Assembly: GCA_002347125.1 (NCBI GenBank)
Contig: DDXG01000085.1
Span: 1 to 35,809, forward strand
Direction: 5' to 3'
Length of the DNA: 35,809 nucleotides
DNA from: Phycisphaerales bacterium UBA2266
Lineage (GTDB): Bacteria > Planctomycetota > Phycisphaerae > Sedimentisphaerales > Anaerobacaceae
Shown here: piece by piece, positions 15,658 to 23,751 of the stretch
Numbering within the stretch: the stretch's first letter is position 1
Layout of the letters: each line of letters starts with the position of its first letter
The notes under the pieces: generated by a model
What the model was told of the DNA's origin: nothing
Seen by the model: only the letters and a program-made list of their open reading frames with translations
Databases searched by the model: none
Translations under genes and position numbers: made by a program

Positions 15658-17203
15658 ACCCTCAACTGCGGTATTTGGGCACTTTTTCGACGCACCCCAA
15701 CCGCCAATTTCTCGTCAGCGATCTGGATTCTCGCTCTTCTGCCGGTCATCCTGCCCCGCAAGTTCCGGGCCCGCTCTCAATCGCCCGATTCGCCCAAGAA
15801 TCTCACGAAACAGTGCCCTCGGCACAACCACTTCAGCCATCTGGAACACCACATACCGTGAATGTGTGACCACCTTGGCCCCGATCTTGATCAGCTTCTC
15901 ACGCAGCGTTCGTAGCGACCACTGTTTCACCGACTTGGGCAATGCCAGACGTCGCAGGAAATTGCCGAGGTCGTAGGCCAAGGCGAATAGCTGTAGACGG
16001 ACTTGATTGTCCACGAAATCATGACACGACAACCGTGTCCACTTCAATGTGTACTTGCCCTCTTTGATCCATTGTTCGGCCGTGCCTCGTTTGTTGTAGA
16101 ATCGAACCACGTGGCTGGATTTCCACCTGAGATTGGTCACAATGAAACCAATTCTCGGAAACAGTTCACCTGCATGCCACTCGACCTTGGCAACGACTCT
16201 GCGAGGGATGCTCCAACTGGCGGCCTGATACCGAAAACTATGGTACAGGATAATCGGCTTCTTCGGCGGACGGCCCACGGGACGAGTCAGCAGGTGCTCG
16301 ATCCTTTCATACAGAACGGCGTTGGCCTTCAACCGAATCGCATAGAAGTATCCCTCGGCTTCCAGAGAGCGATAAACGGCCGGATCAGCAAAGGCCGCAT
16401 CACCGCGGAAGAAGTGGAGGATGTCATAGCCTCGATAACGGGCAATGACCGGCTCCAGAACACTCTGCCAGTCATCGGCACAGTGGACATTGCCATGGCG
16501 AAGCAGAGCTCGCTCCAGATCACCGTACTGGTTGAAGCAGAAAAGGGGATGATAGCACCTGCATTCGAAGTAGCCGTTGTAGGCAGAGCCTTCCTGGTTG
16601 CCGTAGGTCTCGCTGACCGAGCTGTCCATATCAAGGACAATCTCCTTCAGCCCCTTACCCTTGTTGGCTCTATCCACCCACCGGCCTTGGACACTCATCA
16701 GGAACTCAAGATTCTTCGTCTGCGTCAGTATCTCTGTTTCGAATCTGCTCATGACACTGGTGGAAGCAGCCGAACGCTCTATTGCCCTACCACCGGCAAT
16801 ATGCCGCATGGCCGGATCAACAGCCAGACGTTCAGCGTCATTCGTATCGTCGTAACCGGCAAGCCTGCTGTAGATCGATTGCCTGAGTAAAGCAGCAAGG
16901 CCGTGTTGCGTGTTCTTGCCCGTTCGAATGTCACGCAGTTCGGAATCAATTGCCGAGGTCAGACCGAGTACCGCATCAAGTTCTCGGTAGGCCAGCAAAC
17001 CTGCATCACTGGTGACCTTTGTCCCATGAAATTCCAGCTTCAATCTGTGGTCGAAATCGAGCCTCAGAGCGTCCTTGCACGCTTCACCCATTGGGTTCTC
17101 CCGTAAGAAATGGCTGAAACTGCCTTGAGTGGTCTCCATAGGCCCTATACTATCAAAACACGTTTTCTTTGTCACTGGCTACCTGGGAAATCCGGGTTTA
17201 ATG
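15658..17203 (-). mobile_element. IS1380-family insertion sequence
   Basis: A complete-looking transposase gene is flanked by related ends: CCTCAACTGCGGTATTTGGG near 15659 and, read inward on the other strand, CATTAAACCCGGATTTCCCA near 17203. The two match only imperfectly. I did not find a convincing target duplication, so the borders are accurate to perhaps ten bases. The element separates the left carbohydrate cluster from the broken oxidoreductase gene. Confidence 0.65.
15715..17139 (-). CDS. IS1380-family transposase
   Basis: 474 residues from the ATG at 17139 (METTQGSFSHF); a GTG at 17175 would add 12 residues. The DDE RNase-H-fold motifs of IS1380 are readable. The first is VLDMDSSVSETYGNQEGSAYN, then YHPLFCF. 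The second Asp lies in FFRGDAAFADPAVY, in place of the common RGDSGF. The Glu lies in RGTAEQWIKEGKYTLKW, followed by NQVRLQLFALAYDLGNFLRR. The frame is unbroken and the length is usual for the family (about 450-490 aa), so the enzyme may be functional. Confidence 0.9.
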   Translation of the reverse strand: METTQGSFSHFLRENPMGEACKDALRLDFDHRLKLEFHGTKVTSDAGLLAYRELDAVLGLTSAIDSELRDIRTGKNTQHGLAALLRQSIYSRLAGYDDTNDAERLAVDPAMRHIAGGRAIERSAASTSVMSRFETEILTQTKNLEFLMSVQGRWVDRANKGKGLKEIVLDMDSSVSETYGNQEGSAYNGYFECRCYHPLFCFNQYGDLERALLRHGNVHCADDWQSVLEPVIARYRGYDILHFFRGDAAFADPAVYRSLEAEGYFYAIRLKANAVLYERIEHLLTRPVGRPPKKPIILYHSFRYQAASWSIPRRVVAKVEWHAGELFPRIGFIVTNLRWKSSHVVRFYNKRGTAEQWIKEGKYTLKWTRLSCHDFVDNQVRLQLFALAYDLGNFLRRLALPKSVKQWSLRTLREKLIKIGAKVVTHSRYVVFQMAEVVVPRALFREILGRIGRLRAGPELAGQDDRQKSENPDR

Positions 17204-17269
17204 ACTGATTGCTAGACTCCGTCCCCGTCGGTCGTCCCAGCAAGGGTAGACCTAAGCCACTGTGCTCCT

Positions 17270-17581
17270 TCAGGTTATGTCACACTGCGGGCGGGGCGGC
17301 CAGGGATGTTTTGCGAGACGTATTCCAGCGCCTCTGCATCCCGCCCGCAGGACGGCTGCCTGCACATAGTCCATAGACGCTGGCTTCCAGCTGAGCTTGC
17401 CCGCGAAGGGCTTCTCAGGCGCGTGCCGCAGGCCCGCGCGTGTCTGCCGGTCGGCGGGATTCACTCCCGCCGCGTGAACGCGGACAAGGACCTCGAGCGG
17501 TCCCGGCTCAGGGATCGGGGCATCCTCGTAACAGAGCACCTCGGGAGGGCCGTAGTCATGGATTCGAACAGATTTCGTCAT
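17270..17581 (-). pseudogene. Zinc-type alcohol dehydrogenase / quinone oxidoreductase, N-terminal remnant
   Basis: The first 58 residues (MTKSVRIHDYGPPEVLCYED, then EPGPLEVLVRVHAAGVNPAD) are the GroES-like start of MDR-superfamily oxidoreductases, which are normally about 320 residues long. After RHAPEKPF the sequence loses family resemblance and the frame stops at 103 residues. In another frame the end reads DAEALEYVSQNIPG and stops, like a MDR C-terminus. This suggests internal deletion plus a frameshift. Its ATG overlaps the stop of the PQQ-propeller gene as ATGA, so it was once the last gene of that operon. The IS1380 element begins 67 bases downstream. Confidence 0.75.
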
Positions 17582-18918
17582 TTATCGCTCCCTATGCAAT
17601 ACAGCCGGGAAGAGGTGCGGATCAGAAGTCGGTCGCCCGCCACCGCGGGTGTGGCCAGACACAGCTTTTCGAGCGTGTTCGTGGCCAAAAGCCTGAACGT
17701 CGCTCCCGACTGCACGACATAGGTTTCCCCGCCCTCGTTGAGGAAGAACAACCTGTCCCCACACATCCACGGCGAGGCCGTGAAGTGTCCACGCAGCCGC
17801 TCCTCGTAAACCAAAGTGCCGGTGACAGCGTCGTAACAGGAGAGTTGGCCGTTGTCCTGGATCACGTACAGGTACTTGCCGGCTACCAGAAACGACGGGA
17901 CATAGGGAGCGGCACGATCTTGCAGCCAGGCAACGTAGCGGCTCTTCGTCTCGCCCCCTTTCAGCGAGATATCACCCGCCGCGCCAGGGCGGATCGCGTA
18001 GAGCGGTTTCTGCCGATCGGCAACAAACCCCGATCCGACATAGACCATCCCGTTTCCCGCCACCGGGTTGGGCACCGTGATCCGGGACATACCCCGCAGT
18101 TCCCAAAGCGGCTCCCCGGTCAGATCGTAGGACGTGACGCCGCCGGTCGCGGCGACGACCAGTTCCGTCCGCTGATCGTTCTTCCACACCAGGGGCGTGC
18201 TCCAGTTGGTCTCCGGCGGTCGTTTGACCCGCCAGATCTCTTTTCCGGTCGAAGCATCGAACGTCGCGACGTACGCGTCTTCCTCGTTGTCATGCACCAG
18301 ATAGACCCGGCCGCCGTGCATCACCGGCGACGAGCCGAGCCCCCAGTTCTCCCTGGATTTGCGTGGTGGTTCCGAGAAGGACCACACCGGGGCGCCGTCC
18401 GCCGCGTTCAGGGCCACCAGCAGTCCGAACTCGCCAAACCAGGCGTATACCCGCTCGCCGTCCGTCACGGGCGTCGCCGAAGCGTAGCTGCTCTTGAGAT
18501 GGGTGCGCGGCGGCACCGCCTGGTGAACTTGACGTTCCCAGAGTCTCACTCCGGTGTTCAGATCGTAGGCGAGAACCAACCAGCGATGCTCGCCCCGGCC
18601 TCCTCGCTCCTTATCCAGGTAGAAGCCCCCCTCCGGCTGCTCAGTACCCTGGGCGTTCACCGCGGTGGTGAGGAAGACGCGGTTCCCCCAGACAATCGGG
18701 CTGGACCACCCCAGGCCCGGCACGTCAATGCGCCATGCCACATTCTTCGTCGTATCCCATTCCGTGGGGACTCCACTGCTTTTCGGGCCCTGGGCTATGC
18801 CGCTGCCGCCGGGTCCTCTGAACTGCGGCCATTCGTTTGCGTCCCCGGCAAACACCACACCCAAACATCCCGCCACCAGGAATCCAGCACAGATATTGCG
18901 TAACGCTTCGTTTTTCAT
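17578..18918 (-). CDS. Secreted PQQ-type beta-propeller repeat protein
   Basis: 446 residues with a signal peptide (NICAGFLVAGCLGVVFAGDA). NEWPQFRGPGGSGIAQG is the standard opening of planctomycetal PQQ-binding-like propellers. Blade repeats with the W-docking pattern follow: LVLAYDLNTGVRLWER, LVALNAADGAPVWSF, VATFDASTGKEIWRV, VTSYDLTGEPLWEL, LSCYDAVTGTLVYEE. No dehydrogenase active-site set was recognised, so it is probably a binding or scaffold protein rather than a quinoprotein enzyme. It lies 55 bases after the cellulase-like gene and overlaps the broken oxidoreductase by 4 bases, so one operon is likely. Confidence 0.85.
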   Translation of the reverse strand: MKNEALRNICAGFLVAGCLGVVFAGDANEWPQFRGPGGSGIAQGPKSSGVPTEWDTTKNVAWRIDVPGLGWSSPIVWGNRVFLTTAVNAQGTEQPEGGFYLDKERGGRGEHRWLVLAYDLNTGVRLWERQVHQAVPPRTHLKSSYASATPVTDGERVYAWFGEFGLLVALNAADGAPVWSFSEPPRKSRENWGLGSSPVMHGGRVYLVHDNEEDAYVATFDASTGKEIWRVKRPPETNWSTPLVWKNDQRTELVVAATGGVTSYDLTGEPLWELRGMSRITVPNPVAGNGMVYVGSGFVADRQKPLYAIRPGAAGDISLKGGETKSRYVAWLQDRAAPYVPSFLVAGKYLYVIQDNGQLSCYDAVTGTLVYEERLRGHFTASPWMCGDRLFFLNEGGETYVVQSGATFRLLATNTLEKLCLATPAVAGDRLLIRTSSRLYCIGSDK

Positions 18919-18973
18919 CTTGGCTTCTCAGTCAAAAGTTGTCCTACTCATTAAACCGCCAATTCATTTGACG

Positions 18974-20335
18974 TCACGGCTTCTCACCCAGGAACACGGC
19001 GTTCGCGCGCTGCAGCCGCTCGGGATACTCGTGCCAGACCGGGTCTTCCGGTCCGCTATTCGTGCGTGGCACCGCGCCCACCAGTCCGTGCTCGCGGTAG
19101 GCGCGGGCTGCGTGTTCGACCACTTCCCAGTAGGCATCGGAACGCTCCTCCCAGCGGAGCCGGTGATCCGCGCAGTAGCTGGCGCCCTCGCCCAGGATCA
19201 GCGGGATACCGGGCAAAACCTCGTCGCGAGTTTTCACAAGTTGCTTCACCGCGTTTGTCGCACTCTGCTTGAACTCGTCGATACGATTCTCCAGATCCTC
19301 CTGCAGCAGACGCTCCAATTCCGGCATCGCGTTCGGTTCGAGGTTGCGATACAGCCAGATGCGACGAAACCAGTCCCGTGCGATGGGAGGACGCCCCGCG
19401 CGGCTATTGAGGATCGCCTGAAAGGGCACGAGATCCCGGCGCAGGAAACGGCGGATCGGAGCGTAAGCCGCGGGATCGTTCAGGTCCTTGTTGCCACCTA
19501 TCAGGTCTTGCTCGAGGAGCCCGTAGATAGGCCACAGGTAGTAGCTGTGGTACGTCCAGACCTGCGCGTTGCGCGGCATCCTCGATGTGTCGAAATCGTC
19601 GGTGTCCAGCGAAAACCGAATATCGGGGTGGCGCGTTTGCAGGAAATCCAGCGCTTCCTCGTGGTCGATGGTCTTGCCGTGTTTCGTGGGGCCCACCTCG
19701 TTGAATATCTCCGCGGTGGCGATGGTGTCGGCCAGCCCTCGTTGTTTCAACACATCGAGGATGCGGTCCAGCCCCCGAGCGAAATACACGAAACGTTTCT
19801 CCAGGGGCAGTCCCAGCAACTCGGCTGTTACGTTCTTGTCGGTGAACCAGAACGTATGCAGGTAATACCAACTCGAGAGGATCAACTTGACATTATAGCG
19901 TTTGGCGACCGTGCACAGCTCGATCAGGCGTTTGAGCAGATCGACGCGACCGCCGGTCATGTGCTGCTGCCCGCGGGTAAGAAGATCATGGCCCGGCAGG
20001 ACGGGGGTGAACTCCAGTTCCCCGCGGGGACGGCCTTCGACATCATGCGTGATTCCTGCACCGCCCTCGATCCGGAGGCAATTGAAGCCGCGCTCAACCG
20101 CCTCCGCCACGCGCACTTCGAAGTCGTTGACGATGCGGTTGGGTCCCGTGTCCCACAATGCCCAGATCCAGAACGAAATGGCCAAGCGTTTTTGTCCGGC
20201 CAGATCGGGCGCCTTAGTGCCGTCCGCCGCCCGCGTACCGGTCGCCGCCACCGCCGAGCCGAGGAGTGTTCCGAGTCCAATGTTGATCGCCTCGCGGCGA
20301 TTGAGGCGGATGGCCCCTTGCTTGTCATCTTTCAT
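18974..20335 (-). CDS. Exported cellulase-like TIM-barrel protein (clan GH-A type)
   Basis: 453 residues from the ATG at 20335, chosen because of GAAGGAG upstream; a longer in-frame extension lacks a leader. The N-terminus has a Tat-like leader (LNRREAINIGLGTLLGSAVA, cut near ATGTRA). ISFWIWALWDTG opens a (beta/alpha)8 barrel. Candidate catalytic acids are E213 in TAEIFNEVG (acid/base, the Asn-Glu of clan GH-A) and E383 in PLILGEGASYC (nucleophile at strand seven). It resembles sugar-binding cellulase-like proteins rather than a named GH family. It starts 36 bases after the GntR regulator and is probably its target. Confidence 0.7.
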   Translation of the reverse strand: MKDDKQGAIRLNRREAINIGLGTLLGSAVAATGTRAADGTKAPDLAGQKRLAISFWIWALWDTGPNRIVNDFEVRVAEAVERGFNCLRIEGGAGITHDVEGRPRGELEFTPVLPGHDLLTRGQQHMTGGRVDLLKRLIELCTVAKRYNVKLILSSWYYLHTFWFTDKNVTAELLGLPLEKRFVYFARGLDRILDVLKQRGLADTIATAEIFNEVGPTKHGKTIDHEEALDFLQTRHPDIRFSLDTDDFDTSRMPRNAQVWTYHSYYLWPIYGLLEQDLIGGNKDLNDPAAYAPIRRFLRRDLVPFQAILNSRAGRPPIARDWFRRIWLYRNLEPNAMPELERLLQEDLENRIDEFKQSATNAVKQLVKTRDEVLPGIPLILGEGASYCADHRLRWEERSDAYWEVVEHAARAYREHGLVGAVPRTNSGPEDPVWHEYPERLQRANAVFLGEKP

Positions 20336-20370
20336 GTCGATGCTCCTTCGCCCTGTAGAGTGCATAAAGA

Positions 20371-21066
20371 TTATTCCTTCGATTGCGGTGCAAACGCTCT
20401 GGACTGAGTGAATTCCGACAGCCAGTAAGTGGTATGCTGTCGAGCCAAAGCTTCGGCTTCCTCGGGCAATCCCGAGCGTATGGCCTGCAACAACTCCATG
20501 TGCGCCCGGATCGTCATGTTGCGAACGTTGGATGTCTGCACCCGTCGTTCTAGAGACTCGTGAAACAACCGCATCACCAGCGAAAACTGAGACAACAGGT
20601 TCTGCCAAGCTCGCATGAGTCGCTTGTTGCCTGCTGCGGCAAATATCAGATGGTGGAAGTCCAGGTCGAGCCGGGTAACGTCATCGAGACGGCTGACCGT
20701 CTTCAAGGCATGGAGGTTTTCCTCGATCGCGTCGAGACCGGCCTGCGGCCGACGTTCGGCGGCAAGACGACTCGCGCCAGGTTCCAGAACCATACGCATC
20801 AGTCCCAATTCCCGAACGTCTTCCAGGTCAAAATCGCAAACCCGTGCCGTCCCTCGCCGGTCGAACTCGACCAACCCCTCCCGTTCCAGCAATGTAAGTG
20901 CTTCGCGGATAGGGGCTCGACTGACTCCCAGCATCTCGCCAACTCGCGATTCAGGAAGTGTCTCGCCGGGCTGCACGCTCCCGCAAACAATCTGCTTGCG
21001 AAGATGCTCGGTCGCTACAGTGGTCACAGTGGTCCGAGCAAACGCCATAGCTTTTTGAACACGCAT
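20371..21066 (-). CDS. GntR-family transcriptional regulator, FadR/FCD subfamily
   Basis: 231 residues. The N-terminal winged helix (about 15-80) shows LRKQIVCGSVQPGETLPESR, then LGVSRAPIREALTLLEREGL, the GntR DNA-recognition helix, then VEFDRRGTARV. The C-terminal all-helical FCD ligand domain has LDLDFHHLIFAAAGNKRLM, whose Asp/His residues can bind a metal and a carboxylic acid ligand. Such regulators control sugar-acid and carboxylate catabolism. An inverted GTATAC pair upstream (21099-21118) is the likely operator, implying autoregulation of this gene and the two genes behind it. Confidence 0.92.
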   Translation of the reverse strand: MRVQKAMAFARTTVTTVATEHLRKQIVCGSVQPGETLPESRVGEMLGVSRAPIREALTLLEREGLVEFDRRGTARVCDFDLEDVRELGLMRMVLEPGASRLAAERRPQAGLDAIEENLHALKTVSRLDDVTRLDLDFHHLIFAAAGNKRLMRAWQNLLSQFSLVMRLFHESLERRVQTSNVRNMTIRAHMELLQAIRSGLPEEAEALARQHTTYWLSEFTQSRAFAPQSKE

Positions 21067-21096
21067 ATTGGGATCCTTGAGTCTGACAGTTTCTGA

Positions 21097-21120
21097 TTGT
21101 ATACAGTAGACGGTATACTA
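21097..21120. promoter_or_regulatory. Candidate GntR operator (paired GTATAC)
   Basis: GTATAC occurs at 21099-21104 and 21113-21118, and the flanking bases add symmetry: TTGTATAC on the left and GTATACTA on the right. The pair is centred about 43 bases upstream of the GntR start codon. FadR-type regulators bind short palindromes next to their own genes, so this is the best candidate for autoregulation. No other copy upstream of a gene was found in the window. Confidence 0.45.
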
Positions 21121-21157
21121 TTATCTCCCTTCCCCCCGCAAGCTCAAAACTTCCCGA

Positions 21158-21299
21158 GTATCTGTTTAGCGACTTAAACGCTGTTTGTGATGGCAAAAAC
21201 GAGGCTTTCGCGAGATACTTGACGCTCCGTTTGCCTTCTCAGTGCGATCAAACGGCCTTTTCGTGGCCAAGAACGCGGATTGACCCGCTAAACAGATAC
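21158..21299. mobile_element. 142-bp MITE with IS66-like ends and 8-bp target duplication
   Basis: The element starts GTATCTGTTTAGCG (21158-21171) and ends with the exact complement CGCTAAACAGATAC (21286-21299). It is flanked by the direct repeat CTTCCCGA (21150-21157 and 21300-21307). The interior has no coding frame. Ends beginning GTA with an 8-bp duplication match the habit of the IS66 family, so this is probably a non-autonomous derivative moved by an IS66-type transposase encoded elsewhere. The intact duplication shows insertion by transposition without later rearrangement. Confidence 0.8.
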
Positions 21300-21307
21300 C
21301 TTCCCGA

Positions 21308-21529
21308 TTCGTTTGGGTAGGAACCGGAGGCCGCTGGTGGGCCGAGGGCAACCACGTTCTCCTGACGCCAGACCACCCCGGCAACGACACACCCATCGCC
21401 TGGACCCGAGGCTACGGCCGCTCCCGCGTATTCAATATCCAGCTCGGCCACGACAAGCAGGCCTACGCCTGCCCGGAGTACCGCGACCTGATCGTTCGCG
21501 GCGTCCGCTGGACCGCCGGGACGCTCTAA
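21308..21529 (+). pseudogene. ThuA-domain protein, C-terminal fragment
   Basis: 73 codons without a start end at the TAA at 21527-21529. The reading NHVLLTPDHPGNDTPIAW, then GYGRSRVFNIQLGHDKQAYA and YRDLIVRGVRWTAG is the C-terminal third of a ThuA (trehalose-utilisation-like, class-I-glutamine-amidotransferase-fold) domain, where GxGRVFxxxLGHD and the GxxWxxG ending are typical. The MITE inserted immediately upstream of the recognisable part, and no earlier ThuA sequence is visible across the insertion site. The gene was therefore already truncated or has diverged. Confidence 0.7.
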
Positions 21530-21538
21530 TAGAGAGCT

Positions 21539-21588
21539 GCTCAGACTGAGCGATTGACACCGAATCGAAACAACCGTACAGTCTGAGC
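21539..21588. repeat. Inverted repeat before istB
   Basis: GCTCAGACTG at 21539-21548 pairs with CAGTCTGAGC at 21579-21588 across 30 bases. It lies just downstream of the ThuA stop and 25 bases before istB. It could be the end of the IS21 remnant or a hairpin in the istB leader. Confidence 0.5.
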
Positions 21589-21612
21589 CCAGAGTGGGAG
21601 CACCACAGAAGT

Positions 21613-22257
21613 ATGCGATCCCTCCTCGCCACCAAGCATGTCCAAGCCGAAGCAAGTGAACGTGTGGCTCTGGTGCCAGAGGGCATTGGGGACTTCGACC
21701 TCAAGCGTCTTCCGCTACGCATCCGCCAACAGGTCAAGATGCTTCTGGAGGGCTCATTCGTCAACCGCACGGAGAACCTGCTGGCGTTCGGCAATCCGGG
21801 TAGTGGCAAGACCCACCTGCTGTGCGGGATCTGCCACGAACTGGCTCACCGGGGCCGCAACGTGTACTTCAGTAGTTGCGATGCGATCGTCCAGCAGTTG
21901 CTGCGGGCCAAACGGGATCTGGAGCTGGATAAGCTGCTCAAGAAGCTCTCACGGTTCGATGCGATCATGATTGACGATTTTGGGTACGTCAAACAGGACC
22001 GGGACGAGATGGAGGTCCTGTTCTCCCTGCTGGCCCATCGATATGAACGCGGCAGTATGTTGATCACCTGCAATCTACCGTTCTCGAAATGGGAAACTAT
22101 CTTCAAGGACCCGATGACCACTGCCGCGGCTATCGACCGACTGGTGCACCACAGTGTGGTCCTGGAGCTGAACGTGCCCAGTTACCGAGCCGAGCAGGCA
22201 CGCAAACGCAAGAAACGAGATGGCGATATGGCGACTCCAGAATCGTGCCCCCTATAG
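21613..22257 (+). CDS. istB: IS21-family helper ATPase IstB, complete but without IstA
   Basis: 214 residues. AAA+ motifs are intact: Walker A GNPGSGKTH (about residue 62-70), Walker B AIMIDDFGYV, and sensor-1 LITCNLPFSKW, then AIDRLVHHSVVLELN. The N-terminal helical region is shorter than in many relatives (which are near 240-260 aa), so the start may be a little upstream or the gene is trimmed. No istA precedes it; the upstream sequence is a ThuA fragment. The ATPase alone cannot mobilise an element. The 20-bp palindrome at its stop codon may be part of the original element end or a terminator. Confidence 0.85.
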   Translation: MRSLLATKHVQAEASERVALVPEGIGDFDLKRLPLRIRQQVKMLLEGSFVNRTENLLAFGNPGSGKTHLLCGICHELAHRGRNVYFSSCDAIVQQLLRAKRDLELDKLLKKLSRFDAIMIDDFGYVKQDRDEMEVLFSLLAHRYERGSMLITCNLPFSKWETIFKDPMTTAAAIDRLVHHSVVLELNVPSYRAEQARKRKKRDGDMATPESCPL

Positions 22258-22264
22258 GGGGCAC
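22245..22264. repeat. Perfect 20-bp palindrome over the istB stop codon
   Basis: GTGCCCCCTATAGGGGGCAC is a perfect palindrome; the istB TAG lies at its centre. In RNA it could form only a hairpin with no proper loop, so a protein-binding site or a cruciform is more likely than a terminator. No T-run follows. Confidence 0.6.
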
Positions 22265-22343
22265 CCCAACAAGGCAACCCCATGCGAATACTGCAACTTC
22301 TAGCCGGTAGAAATAATTGTCGTCGAAGAGAACTTCTACTTGA

Positions 22344-22659
22344 CGTCAGACAGTTCGGCGGAAGACGCTCTACGGCAAGCTGCGTGGGCATCTCGGGCAG
22401 GTGTTTCGCGAGTTAGCCTCCCAGAAGGAGAGCACGATTCTGGAGGGGCATTTGGTCTCGGACCACGTTCATATGTTGATCTCTATTCCGCCGAAGTACT
22501 CCGTGGCACAGGTGGTAGGCTACATCAAAGGCAAGAGTGCCATTCATATCGCCCGGACGTTTGGGGAACGTCAAAGGAATTTCGTCGGGGAGCATTTCTG
22601 GGCTCGAGGGTACTTCGTATCAACGGTGGGGCGGGACGAGAAGGTCATTCGCGAGCAGC
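22344..22659 (+). pseudogene. tnpA: IS200/IS605-family transposase TnpA, decayed at both ends
   Basis: The frame opens after a stop at 22341-22343 and reads RRKTLYGKLRGHLGQVFREL, then EGHLVSDHVHMLISIPPKYS, QVVGYIKGKSAIHIARTFGE, HFWARGYFVSTVGRDEKVI. HVHML is the HUH metal site of Y1 transposases. The first 15-20 residues including the initiation codon are missing. Downstream of VGRDEKVIRE the expected segment with the catalytic tyrosine (usually REYIRNQ) is replaced by EQHNQC and unrelated sequence. The enzyme is therefore dead. The remnant abuts the 3' end of the UroD-like gene. Confidence 0.8.
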
Positions 22660-22696
22660 ACAATCAGTGCAACCCACTTGACACGGGAGAAAGGCT

Positions 22697-23683
22697 TCAT
22701 TGCGGTTTCCATGGGCCTATGAGGACCGACGCGAGGTAATCCTGGAGGCGGAAGATAGCCTCCGGCCTCATCTCATAGGGGAGGACACCGGCGCCGACCA
22801 TTGTGTTGGGTCTGTCGCGCGCGAACGCGAGGACGCGGCCGGCCTCCGCCCGCAGCTCGTCCCAGCTTCCCCGCGCGATGATGCCCGCGTGCAGGTTGAC
22901 CCGCACGCGGATTTCCGGCCGGTCCCAGAGCTTCTTCACGAAGGCAACTTGATCGGTCTCGTGCGGGCAGACCAGGTAGGGGGAACCGGTTTCGAGAAGT
23001 TCATCGAGAATCCGCACGGTGTCGCCGCCCATCAGGCAGGCGATCGGATGTCCCATGATCCGGCCCATCCGTGCCAGCAGCGTCTTGAGGACCGGCAGTT
23101 CCACCCGGCGAAACAGGCCGGGCGAGAGCAGTGGTGGCCCCGCCGCGGACTCGGCGCAGGCCACCTCCAGACCAAGCACGCGGGCTTGGTCCGCCAGGGT
23201 CACCTGGCCCTCGATCAAATGCACCAACGCGGACTGCACTCGATCCGGTCCTTCGACTGCGTCGCACAGCAATCGGTCAAATCCCACCAGGGCCGAAGCG
23301 ATGGAAAAGGGCCCATCGACCGGGACGGCCACTTCCGCCTCAGGAAACTCCCGCTTGAGCCGCGAGGCGACTTCGAGGATCATCGGGATCCGGCCGTCTC
23401 GGGACGCATCGAACGGGCGCAGGCCAAGCAGACCGTCGGTCGTTGCCAGCAGCGGTTTCGTGATAGCCGGGACGCCGTGGCCGTCCGTTCGCGCGACCAC
23501 CGCACCGTAGGCTTCGGGGGCGAGGTTGTAATGGTCAATCGCCGCGGTCAGCGGTTGGTGGCGGTACAGGCGAAAGGCCTCCGCCTGCGCCTCGAAGAGC
23601 AAGTCCGCGTCGCGCGACACGTCCCACGGCGTCCGACCGATCAGGGCCGCCGCGTGCTCAAAGACCTTGAACGACAGTTCCAT
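22697..23683 (-). CDS. UroD/MtaA-family protein in a catabolic operon
   Basis: 328 residues, no leader. MELSFKVFEHAAALIGRTPW opens the fold. The metal-site equivalent is IACLMGGDTVRILDEL, where relatives have HxCGDxxxIL, and the C-terminal NLHAGIIARG and GVLPYEMRPEAI segments match the UroD-like barrel end. Classical uroporphyrinogen decarboxylases use LRXQAGRY near the N-terminus; that motif is absent, so heme synthesis is unlikely. Relatives are methylcobamide:thiol methyltransferases or uncharacterised proteins next to sugar genes. It is the last gene of the six-gene operon, 68 bases after the PfpI-like gene. No corrinoid protein gene is nearby. Confidence 0.75.
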   Translation of the reverse strand: MELSFKVFEHAAALIGRTPWDVSRDADLLFEAQAEAFRLYRHQPLTAAIDHYNLAPEAYGAVVARTDGHGVPAITKPLLATTDGLLGLRPFDASRDGRIPMILEVASRLKREFPEAEVAVPVDGPFSIASALVGFDRLLCDAVEGPDRVQSALVHLIEGQVTLADQARVLGLEVACAESAAGPPLLSPGLFRRVELPVLKTLLARMGRIMGHPIACLMGGDTVRILDELLETGSPYLVCPHETDQVAFVKKLWDRPEIRVRVNLHAGIIARGSWDELRAEAGRVLAFARDRPNTMVGAGVLPYEMRPEAIFRLQDYLASVLIGPWKPQ

Positions 23684-23751
23684 AGGATCGTTAGAACCAG
23701 GGTCCCCGTTTGCCGGATCATTGAGTTGTCATGACATAGGTCGGCCATACA

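Noticed and set aside
18665..20407. 580-codon plus-strand open frame opposite the PQQ and cellulase-like genes
   Set aside because: It spans two genes and their spacer on the other strand, without any recognisable motif; it is a codon-bias artefact.
15479..21299. A composite transposon bounded by the solo end at 15479 and the MITE right end at 21299
   Set aside because: The 8 bases outside 15479 (CTGTAGTC) do not match those outside 21299 (CTTCCCGA), whereas the MITE's own left flank matches exactly.
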